Below, in pieces: positions 35,614-42,303 of a stretch of 64,000 bases of DNA. The stretch is from Enterococcus sp. PF1-24. GTDB lineage: Bacteria > Bacillota > Bacilli > Lactobacillales > Enterococcaceae. Positions within the stretch are counted from its first letter, which is position 1. Each line of letters opens with the position of its first letter. The stretch covers positions 39,378 through 103,377 of the forward strand of contig NZ_JARXWL010000009.1 of assembly GCF_029893325.1 (NCBI RefSeq), in the 5' to 3' direction. The notes beneath the pieces are model-generated. The model was not told the origin of the DNA and did no database searches. It saw only the letters and a program-made list of their open reading frames with translations. The position numbers were made by a program, and so were the translations under genes.

Positions 35614-37017
35614 TTGAAATCTGCATGGGAAGAGGTTCAACCTAAAAATATATATCGTGTTGCTAAGCAGTTGCCTCTGAAAGACCGTGGGCAAGAAGCT
35701 TTGTTATACCTTTATCAACCGATTGTTGGTTCTTTAGCTACTAATCTCTACCTGTCCTTATCAGGCGAAGTCAAAGAACTGTTGGGGGTTAGTGAGGTAG
35801 GTAGCCACAGTGATTTACTGACTGATTGTGATTTTGGGATTCAGCAGTTTTATGAAGCTCGTTTGCGTTTAGAAGGAATTGGCTTACTGACAACTTATTA
35901 TAAAGTTGACCCACAAGTCGGAAAAACTTTTTTATATCAATTACAAGAACCGCTATCACCAGAGCTTTTTTTCAAAGATAATTTGTTAGTCTTTTTATTA
36001 CAAGAAAAGATTAGTCAGAAAAGGTTTAAGCAACTCTTGCAACATTTTGCACCAAAAAAAGTTGAAACAGAAGGTTATCAAGAAATCACTAAAAGTTTTA
36101 ACGAAGTTTTCCAATTTCAAAAGGAACGTTTTTCAGCTGATTTAGAAAATCTACAGAAAATTGACGAAGATTTTCAAATCACTAATGAAAAGGCACCGAT
36201 AGTAAGTGAAACATTTGATTGGGAATTTTTAACTGATTATTTACAACGGCAAGGTTTGGTAGTTGAGTTTAGCGAAGAAGTTAAAAGTGAAATTTTAACT
36301 TTCCACACCTTGTATGCCATAGATGAATTTGAAATGGCGGAATTTTTAGCGAAAACCGCTAATATCACTAAATCTGAAATTGATTTAAAAGAATTGCGAA
36401 AATATTTGCGACAAATTTACCGTAAAAAGCAAGAGCCAGCTGCAACACCAGTTCCTGAAAAAGCTGCGGATTTATCTCTAGCTGATCAGCAAACTTTTCG
36501 TTATAACAGTTTGCAATTAGAAGGTTTTAGTGACTATGAAGTCAATTTGTTAAAGGAAATGGATGAGTATCCGCCTATGACTTATTTAGAAGCTTTAAAA
36601 GCCGCTAAAAGTAGTTTTGTTTCGGAACCAGAAACTTGGGTGGTGCGTGATCTAGTGCAAAAATCAGGTTTGCCAAGTAATGTGATTAATTTCTTAATGC
36701 ACTATTTGTTAGTGGTGCAAAAGAAATCGGTGCTAGATACTTTTAGTGCTAATAAAGCTGCTGCTGAATGGGCAGAAGAAAAACTTTATACGCCAGAAGC
36801 GGCTTTAATCCATGTTCGTAAAAAAACAACAGCTCAAGCTGAAAAAAATCAAACTTATCAGCAACCACGAAATAAATCAACGAAGCGCCCTGTTCGCAAA
36901 GAGCGAATTCCTGAGTGGATGGCTAAAAAAGCCACACCAGCGGAAGCGCAACTTTCGCCAGAAAAACAAGCAGAATTAGATCAGAAATTAGCATCATTTT
37001 TGAAGGAAGGTGAATAG
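35614..37017 (+). CDS. dnaB: Replication initiation / membrane attachment protein DnaB (Gram-positive type)
   Basis: A 467-residue protein resembling B. subtilis DnaB, a helicase-loading accessory unrelated to E. coli DnaB. The N-terminal winged-helix-like region (LLYLYQPIVGSLATNLYLSL) and C-terminal DnaD-like segment (DLVQKSGLPSNVINFLMHY with LLVVQ) fit. It starts at TTG 35614, eight bases after AAGGGG; no ATG is available nearby. The DnaI loader follows after two bases, and both act with DnaD at oriC. The C-terminal tail is basic. Confidence 0.92.
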   Translation: MKSAWEEVQPKNIYRVAKQLPLKDRGQEALLYLYQPIVGSLATNLYLSLSGEVKELLGVSEVGSHSDLLTDCDFGIQQFYEARLRLEGIGLLTTYYKVDPQVGKTFLYQLQEPLSPELFFKDNLLVFLLQEKISQKRFKQLLQHFAPKKVETEGYQEITKSFNEVFQFQKERFSADLENLQKIDEDFQITNEKAPIVSETFDWEFLTDYLQRQGLVVEFSEEVKSEILTFHTLYAIDEFEMAEFLAKTANITKSEIDLKELRKYLRQIYRKKQEPAATPVPEKAADLSLADQQTFRYNSLQLEGFSDYEVNLLKEMDEYPPMTYLEALKAAKSSFVSEPETWVVRDLVQKSGLPSNVINFLMHYLLVVQKKSVLDTFSANKAAAEWAEEKLYTPEAALIHVRKKTTAQAEKNQTYQQPRNKSTKRPVRKERIPEWMAKKATPAEAQLSPEKQAELDQKLASFLKEGE

Positions 37018-37019
37018 CC

Positions 37020-37946
37020 ATGGAAGATGTCGGCAGAGAAGTAACCAAATTAACACGCCAAAAAAGCTATCAAGAAAAATATCAAGAGATGGTTCAAACA
37101 GTTTTAGCTGATGAAGACGTCAAAGCCTTTATCGCTAAGCATCGTCCTAATTTGACTAATCAAGAAATTGAAAAAAGTTATGCCAAACTATATGAGTTTG
37201 TTCAAGAAAAACGAAAATTTCAATTAAATGAGCCAACGATGATTGCTCCTGGCTATGAACCGCAATTAGTGATGAATTTTCATTATATTGATGTAACTTA
37301 TGTGCCAACAGCAGAATTGCTGGCGCGTAAACAAGAGGAAGAAATTCGCGGTCGGATTCGAGCCTTAGATATGCCGAAAGATATTCAGACAGCTTCCATT
37401 AAAAACTTTGAAAAAGAAGATGCTAGAAGCACGGCGTTGCTTGAAGCAATTCATTTCATTGAAGAATATGAAGCTGAGCCTAAACTTTTCCATAAAGGCT
37501 TGTATTTTGTTGGTGATTTCGGCGTCGGGAAAACCTATTTGCTAGGAGCGATTGCTCATGAATTAGCAGTTCGTGGCTTTGAAACGACGTTAGTTCATTT
37601 TCCGACATTTTCGGTTGAGATGAAACAAGCGATTGCGAAAGACCAAGTGGGTGAAAAGCTTGATTTGGTTAAAAAAGCACCTGTTTTAATGATTGATGAT
37701 ATTGGGGCGGATGCCATGAGTTCATGGATTCGTGATGATATTTTTGGCGTTATTTTACAACATCGGATGCAAGAGCATTTACCAACTTTCTTTTCTTCTA
37801 ATTTCAATATGCTTGAGTTAGAAGAGCATTTAGCAGTTTCTCAAAGAGGCGACCAAGAGCCCTTGAAAGCTAAACGAATTATGGAGCGGATTCGCTATCT
37901 AACTAAAGAAGTTTGGATGGGCGGAAAAAACCGTCGTAACGGTTAA
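37020..37946 (+). CDS. dnaI: Primosomal protein DnaI (helicase loader)
   Basis: A 308-residue AAA+ ATPase that loads the replicative helicase. The N-terminal domain (1-110) is the DnaI helicase-binding region. The ATPase has VGDFGVGKTYLLGAIAHEL (Walker A), VLMIDDIGAD (Walker B) and RIMERIRYL near the sensor/arginine region. AAGGAAGGTG precedes the ATG, and the gene abuts dnaB. Confidence 0.96.
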   Translation: MEDVGREVTKLTRQKSYQEKYQEMVQTVLADEDVKAFIAKHRPNLTNQEIEKSYAKLYEFVQEKRKFQLNEPTMIAPGYEPQLVMNFHYIDVTYVPTAELLARKQEEEIRGRIRALDMPKDIQTASIKNFEKEDARSTALLEAIHFIEEYEAEPKLFHKGLYFVGDFGVGKTYLLGAIAHELAVRGFETTLVHFPTFSVEMKQAIAKDQVGEKLDLVKKAPVLMIDDIGADAMSSWIRDDIFGVILQHRMQEHLPTFFSSNFNMLELEEHLAVSQRGDQEPLKAKRIMERIRYLTKEVWMGGKNRRNG

Positions 37947-37956
37947 TAATTGATAA

Positions 37957-38003
37957 AAAAGACTGAAACTTAAACCTTTTTGGCTTGAGTTTCAGTCTTT
38001 TAA
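37957..38003. terminator. Bidirectional terminator between dnaI and the ECF S gene
   Basis: Fourteen-bp stem (37957-37970 with 37988-38001) with A- and T-runs. Confidence 0.9.
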
Positions 38004-38549
38004 TTATTTTAAATCTCTTAAAAAAGGTTGTAAAGCTTTCTTTAAAGGAAAATAAACGAGCGTAACAATAATTGCGGTGAGGGTAACATTGATACCAGTT
38101 GCCAAAAGCTTGGTGAAGGAATAAGTAATTGCACCGATTAACGAATCACCGATTACAAATTGAACTACAAAGTTTTTTAGAAAAGTCATCATAATTTTTG
38201 CGATGCCGGCAGCAATCGCTACGCTTAAAAGCTGGGGAATACTGTTGATTTCATGATGATAAGCTTTAATCACTAAATAAGCAGCTCCACCAACAATAAA
38301 ACTTTCTAAAATAAAGTAGGGTGCTTCTAGCTGATAACCATTTAGCATATCAAAGATAGCTAAGCCTAAGCCGCCTGCTAAAGCTCCTTTGCGATAGCCT
38401 AACAATAACACCGACAATAGCACCAAAGCGTTCCCTAAATGAACGAAAGCCCCAGTGGGAAGGGGAATTTTGATTTGGGTGGCAATGGTGGTTAAGGCGG
38501 CAAATAAAGCCACAAAGACCACTGCGTGTAAAGAAGAATCTTTTTTCGT
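38004..38549 (-). CDS. ECF transporter S component, probably for a vitamin B6-type substrate
   Basis: A small membrane protein of about 181 residues with five or six helices, typical of ECF S components (FVALFAALTTIATQI, the GAFVHLGNALVLL loop and GYRKGALAGGLG). It sits 18 bases after the PdxK/ThiD-like gene, so it probably imports pyridoxine/pyridoxal or a thiamine precursor for it. Start: nine extra codons upstream of the only GTG (38522) reach ACG at 38549, six bases after AAAGGTGA. The expected sequence would be MKKDSSLHAVVF, so ACG appears to replace ATG. If ACG is not used, translation must start at GTG 38522. Confidence 0.8.
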   Translation of the reverse strand, partial: TKKDSSLHAVVFVALFAALTTIATQIKIPLPTGAFVHLGNALVLLSVLLLGYRKGALAGGLGLAIFDMLNGYQLEAPYFILESFIVGGAAYLVIKAYHHEINSIPQLLSVAIAAGIAKIMMTFLKNFVVQFVIGDSLIGAITYSFTKLLATGINVTLTAIIVTLVYFPLKKALQPFLRDLK

Positions 38550-38567
38550 AAAAAATCACCTTTTCTT

Positions 38568-39389
38568 TTATTCTAACATTCTGTTTTCCGCTTGATTGTA
38601 AGCGCCGTGCCATACATGTCCTAAAAATTGATTGATTTCTAAGCCATTTTTTATAGCAGCTGCCACAAATTTCTTAGCAATTTGACAGGCTTCAGCAACG
38701 GAATAGCCTTTAGCTAAAGCAGCAGTAATCGCAGCCGCAAAAGTACAACCAGCTCCGTGGTTAAAATTAGTTTTATATAATTCATTTTCTAAAAATTCGA
38801 AATTACGGCCATCGTAAAAAACATCAATTGCTTTTTCATTGCCTAAGCGATGACCACCTTTAACAATCACATTTTTAACCCCTAAACTATAAATGATTTT
38901 CGCAGCTTTTTGCATATCTGCTAAAGAAGTCAAATCACCTAATTCAGATAAAATTCCTGCTTCAACTAAATTCGGTGTAGTAATCAAAGCTTTCGGTAAA
39001 AGTAATTTTTTCATGGCTGCCACGTTTTCCGGTTGCAAAAGCTCAGTGGTGCCTTTACAAGCGATAACCGGGTCAACGACTAAATTAGCTAAAGGAAATT
39101 TTTTCAGATAATAGCTGGTATGTTCAATTGCACCAACGGTACCTAACATGCCGGTTTTGATAGCGGCTAAGGGTTCGCCGGTGAAAATAGTTTTTAATTG
39201 TTTTGCTACTAATTCTGGGTCGATAGCAGTAATCGTGTGGGACCAATTTTCATCAGGATTCATAGTTACGATACTGGTAATGGCAGTAAAGCCAAAAGTA
39301 CCAAACTCCTGAAAAGTTTTCAAATCCGCTTGGATGCCACCGCCGCCACTGGAATCAGAGCCTGCGACTGTTAAAACCTTTTTTATCAT
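38568..39389 (-). CDS. Pyridoxine/HMP kinase, PdxK-ThiD family
   Basis: A 273-residue ribokinase-fold kinase. The AGSDSSGGGGIQADLKT N-terminus and the C-terminal GAGCTFAAAITAAL with the catalytic Asp-equivalent region (FNHGAGC) are diagnostic. This Gram-positive group phosphorylates pyridoxine/pyridoxal or hydroxymethylpyrimidine. The neighbours (an ECF S component and a divergent MocR/PdxR-like regulator) favour vitamin B6 salvage. It begins at ATG with a CGAGG site upstream on the - strand. Confidence 0.88.
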   Translation of the reverse strand: MIKKVLTVAGSDSSGGGGIQADLKTFQEFGTFGFTAITSIVTMNPDENWSHTITAIDPELVAKQLKTIFTGEPLAAIKTGMLGTVGAIEHTSYYLKKFPLANLVVDPVIACKGTTELLQPENVAAMKKLLLPKALITTPNLVEAGILSELGDLTSLADMQKAAKIIYSLGVKNVIVKGGHRLGNEKAIDVFYDGRNFEFLENELYKTNFNHGAGCTFAAAITAALAKGYSVAEACQIAKKFVAAAIKNGLEINQFLGHVWHGAYNQAENRMLE

Positions 39390-39459
39390 TTTTCTGAGCC
39401 TCGCTTTTTTAAATAAACCTTTATTAACTTGATAAATAGTAGTATAACGAAAGTTTTAG

Positions 39460-39488
39460 TTGACAAAAAGGGCCAATTGGTTTATTTT
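39460..39488 (+). promoter_or_regulatory. Promoter of the MocR-type regulator gene
   Basis: TTGACA (39460-39465) and TATTTT (39483-39488), 17-base spacer. Two near-identical sites, CCAATTGGTTTA (39473-39484) and CCAATTTGTTTTA (39497-39509), form a direct repeat over and after the -10, a plausible MocR operator. Confidence 0.6.
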
Positions 39489-39525
39489 CAAATCATCCAA
39501 TTTGTTTTATAAAGAGGTGAACAGG

Positions 39526-40953
39526 ATGAAATGGCAATTAAAAAAAGAAAACAAAACTCCAATTTATGTGGAAATTATGGAACTGATTATTAATAAGATT
39601 CAAACAGGCGAATTAGTCGCTGGTGAAAAATTACCGACAGAACGGGAAATGGCGAAATGGTTTGCGGTGAATCGTTCAACTGTGGTACATGCTTTAGAGG
39701 AATTAGTTAGTTTAGGCTGGATTATTCGTAAACAAGGCAGCGGTACCAGAGTTAACGAAGGCAATTGGGGGCGTTTATCGGCACCAAGAACCAATTGGAA
39801 AAATTATTTATCGCAAAATGTTTTTAACCAGCAAAATCCTTATGTGACAGAATTAAAAAAAATGATTGCTGAGGAAAATTGCTTAGATTTATATACTGGA
39901 GAATTGCCAAGAGAGCTGATTCCCGATTTTCAATTACCTAGTTATCACTGGGAAGATTTTTTAAAGGAAGGCAGTCAGCTATCAGAATCTGGTTATGGAC
40001 CATTGCAGCAGACAATTATTGAACGCTTGCAAAAAGACCAACAACTAACCATTAATAAAAAGCAGCTTCTGATTACTTCAGGTGCCCAGCAAGGATTGTT
40101 TTTACTTTTGCAAGTGCTGTTAACGCAAGGTGATAGTATTGCCATTGAAAATCCTTCCTTTCTTTATAGTTTACCGATTTTTCAAGCGGCAGGGATTCGT
40201 TTATACGGGGTGAAAATGGATACCGAGGGGATTTCTTTAACGGATTTAAAAGATTTAATCGTAACTAAGAAAATTAAAATGCTGATTTTGAATCCTAATT
40301 ATCAAAATCCCACCGGTAACACGATGTCCTTAGCGCGCCGGAAAGCCTTAGTTGAGCTGTGTGGTACTTACCAAATTCCGATTGTGGAAGATGATGTTTT
40401 TGGTGATTTAAATTTTCAAGAACGCTTACCGCTGTTAAAAAATTTAGCACCCCAACAAGTGATTTATTTAGGTTCATTATCGAAAATTTTAGGTTCTTCT
40501 ACCAAAATCGGTTGGATTTGTGCACCAGAATCAATTATTCAACCGCTAGCGGAAGCCCGTCAAGTGATGGATTTTTCTTTAAGTATTTTTCCGCAAGTTT
40601 TGGCAACTAGCGCTTTAGGGGATGATAGTTATGAAGAGAAATTAGCAGATTTGCGTGACCAATTAAAAGTAAGAGCTATCCAATTTCAAAATGCCATGGA
40701 AGAATTTGCTGCAGATTGGCAAGTGCATGAAATCAAAGGCGGTTTTTACGCTTGGTTAGAATGGCGTCATGGAGAAATTACGAATAAACAATGGCGCTAC
40801 TTTTTAGAAGAAAAACTGGCGATTGCACCTAGCTTTTTATTTTCAAGTGAAAAAAATGCTTTGCGAATTAATTTTACGCGACTTTCTCAGGAGAATTTCC
40901 CGCAGTTTTTAGCAACATTTCGTCGCATTACTCATAGGTTAAAAGCTAAATAG
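39526..40953 (+). CDS. pdxR: MocR/PdxR-family regulator (GntR HTH fused to aminotransferase domain)
   Basis: A 475-residue chimeric regulator. Residues about 1-80 are a GntR winged helix (TPIYVEIMELIINKIQTGEL, EREMAKWFAVNRSTVVHALE, KQGSGTRV). The rest is a fold-type I PLP aminotransferase domain (ITSGAQQGLFLLLQ, NPNYQNPTGNTM, EDDVFGDL) with PLP Lys in GSLSKILGSSTKIGW. PdxR proteins sense PLP and control vitamin B6 genes. The divergent PdxK-like gene and S component support that, so the symbol is inferred from context. GAGGTGA selects ATG 39526, not the upstream ATG at 39460. Confidence 0.87.
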   Translation: MKWQLKKENKTPIYVEIMELIINKIQTGELVAGEKLPTEREMAKWFAVNRSTVVHALEELVSLGWIIRKQGSGTRVNEGNWGRLSAPRTNWKNYLSQNVFNQQNPYVTELKKMIAEENCLDLYTGELPRELIPDFQLPSYHWEDFLKEGSQLSESGYGPLQQTIIERLQKDQQLTINKKQLLITSGAQQGLFLLLQVLLTQGDSIAIENPSFLYSLPIFQAAGIRLYGVKMDTEGISLTDLKDLIVTKKIKMLILNPNYQNPTGNTMSLARRKALVELCGTYQIPIVEDDVFGDLNFQERLPLLKNLAPQQVIYLGSLSKILGSSTKIGWICAPESIIQPLAEARQVMDFSLSIFPQVLATSALGDDSYEEKLADLRDQLKVRAIQFQNAMEEFAADWQVHEIKGGFYAWLEWRHGEITNKQWRYFLEEKLAIAPSFLFSSEKNALRINFTRLSQENFPQFLATFRRITHRLKAK

Positions 40954-41005
40954 TATGGTAAAATAAGAAAAGTAGCATAAATTTTTTTCTTGGAGGTTGA
41001 TAGAA

Positions 41006-41734
41006 GTGAATGAAACTATTCGTTTGTTAAAAGAACATCGCAGTTATCGAGATTTCGATGAAAATTATGAAATTCCAGAAAATGAGTTGCAAGCAATTTT
41101 AGATGCATCAAGACAGGCTGCTTCATGGATGAATGGCCAAGCCTATAGCATTATGGTTGTTAAAGATAAAGAAATTCGCCAACAATTAGTTGCCTGGAAT
41201 CCTGGTAATCCCCATATGTTGAAAAGTTCAGTCTTTTTAATTTTTGTGGCTGATTTACATCGGACAAAAATGGTTAGTGAACATTATCAAGTCGCTAATA
41301 CTAGCGGCGAAAGTGCGGACCATTTATTAGTAGCGGTAACGGATACTGCAATGGCGATGCAAAATGCGATTGTGGCGGCGGAATCTTTAAAATTAGGCTG
41401 TGTTCCAGTAGGCAGTATTCGGAAAAATAGCCAAGAAATTGCAGAAATATTAGACTTGCCCGATTATATGATGCCCTTATGTGGTGTTTCTATCGGTAAA
41501 CCAACTGTTGAAATGCAAGTCAAACCACGCTTACCAGAAGAAACTGTCGTGCATTATGATACTTATCGCCCTTATAATTTTGATAGCATTGCAGCTTATG
41601 ATAAAACTATGGAAGAGTTTGCAGAAGCTAGAGAAACTAAGCTGTGGAGCGTTAAATTTGCTGATTATTATGCGGGACCTTTTAACACGGGAACTGACAA
41701 GTTTTTAGCGAAACATCATTTATTAGAAAAATAA
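41006..41734 (+). CDS. Nitroreductase-family FMN oxidoreductase (NfsA/FRP group)
   Basis: A 242-residue flavin reductase/nitroreductase. RSYRDFDENYEIPENELQAIL, ASRQAASWMNGQ and AAESLKLGCVPVGSIRKN are family hallmarks of NADPH-dependent NfsA-like enzymes. The TTG at 40997 sits in the GGAGG site; GTG 41006 is nine bases after it and is preferred. It lies just before the Mg2+ riboswitch gene with no functional link visible. Confidence 0.9.
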   Translation: MNETIRLLKEHRSYRDFDENYEIPENELQAILDASRQAASWMNGQAYSIMVVKDKEIRQQLVAWNPGNPHMLKSSVFLIFVADLHRTKMVSEHYQVANTSGESADHLLVAVTDTAMAMQNAIVAAESLKLGCVPVGSIRKNSQEIAEILDLPDYMMPLCGVSIGKPTVEMQVKPRLPEETVVHYDTYRPYNFDSIAAYDKTMEEFAEARETKLWSVKFADYYAGPFNTGTDKFLAKHHLLEK

Positions 41735-41749
41735 ATTAAGTGTTTTTCT

Positions 41750-41778
41750 TTGACAAATTAAATTTCATTTAGTATAGT
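41750..41778 (+). promoter_or_regulatory. Promoter of the M-box leader
   Basis: TTGACA (41750-41755) and TATAGT (41773-41778), 17-base spacer. Confidence 0.85.
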
Positions 41779-41796
41779 GTGTTAGTAAATGAAATA

Positions 41797-42009
41797 ATTG
41801 TTAGGTGAGGCTCCTATATGGACATAAGCTGCTGCCGCGAAAGGATCGAGAGACCCTTAGTTGGTTGAACAGGAATAATCGTGAAGGTTATTCATAACGT
41901 AGCTGATTGGGAATAGATTACAATCTACGCCATATAGTGCTAAAGCTCAACGATGATGTAAGTGTTGACTTTTTAAGCGCATGCTCTTCGTTGAGTGTGC
42001 GCTTTTTTT
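41797..42009 (+). promoter_or_regulatory. M-box (ykoK) Mg2+ riboswitch with terminator
   Basis: The conserved M-box segments TTAGGTGAGGCTCC, GCTGCTGCC, and the 3' CGCCATATAGTGCTAAAGCTC are present in order. P1 pairs 41797-41802 with 41949-41954. The antiterminator would pair 41946-41953 with 41988-41995. The terminator stem (41976-41986 with 41993-42003) overlaps it and is followed by seven T. Low Mg2+ would break P1 and free 41946-41953 to hold the terminator open. The aptamer match is by recognised consensus; folding is by eye. Confidence 0.92.
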
Positions 42010-42013
42010 CGTA

Positions 42014-42110
42014 TTTATATTTGTCTCGTAGCTTTTATTTATTTGTCTAGCTTCGAGAATTTGCATCTGAGTAAAGCAAGTCTCTCAGCTTTTATTTATT
42101 ACCCACCAAA
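42014..42110. repeat. Reduced copy of the dispersed repeat
   Basis: Between the M-box terminator and mgtA, segments TGTCTAGCT and CTCTCAGCTTTTATTTATT resemble the ends of the units at 4.1 kb and 50.3 kb with the middle lost. Confidence 0.55.
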
Positions 42111-42114
42111 TTTT

Positions 42115-42299
42115 GAAAGAGAGGATGAGGAGATTGGATCACCCCGAGAGTAGGTCGAATTTAAAATGTAAAGCATTAGGTGGTTAATAAATGACCTCCT
42201 AATGCTAATCTAAGCTGTCAAGATTGTAAGTCCTTAAAGAAAACAGCTTTCTTTAACAAGGGCTATGATAATTTTATGGCGGTTAACTTAGGAGGAAAA
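42115..42299 (+). other. Structured leader region of unknown type before mgtA
   Basis: After the M-box terminator 185 bases remain before the ribosome binding site, without a coding frame. They can form a nearly perfect hairpin (GCATTAGG-TGGT with ACC-TCCTAATGC, 42173-42205) that is framed by AGATT (42131) and AATCT (42207), followed by an AAGCTGT/ACAGCTT pair (42212-42249). I recognise no riboswitch class here. Confidence 0.5.
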
Positions 42300-42303
42300 A
42301 GAT

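Noticed and set aside
38350..38613. 87-codon frame on the - strand over the ECF S gene
   Set aside because: It lies in another frame of the S component and the end of the kinase gene, with no family features; the S component protein is clearly the real product.
42115..42299. yybP-ykoY manganese riboswitch
   Set aside because: The GGGGAGTA-type core and its partner are not present in the right order.
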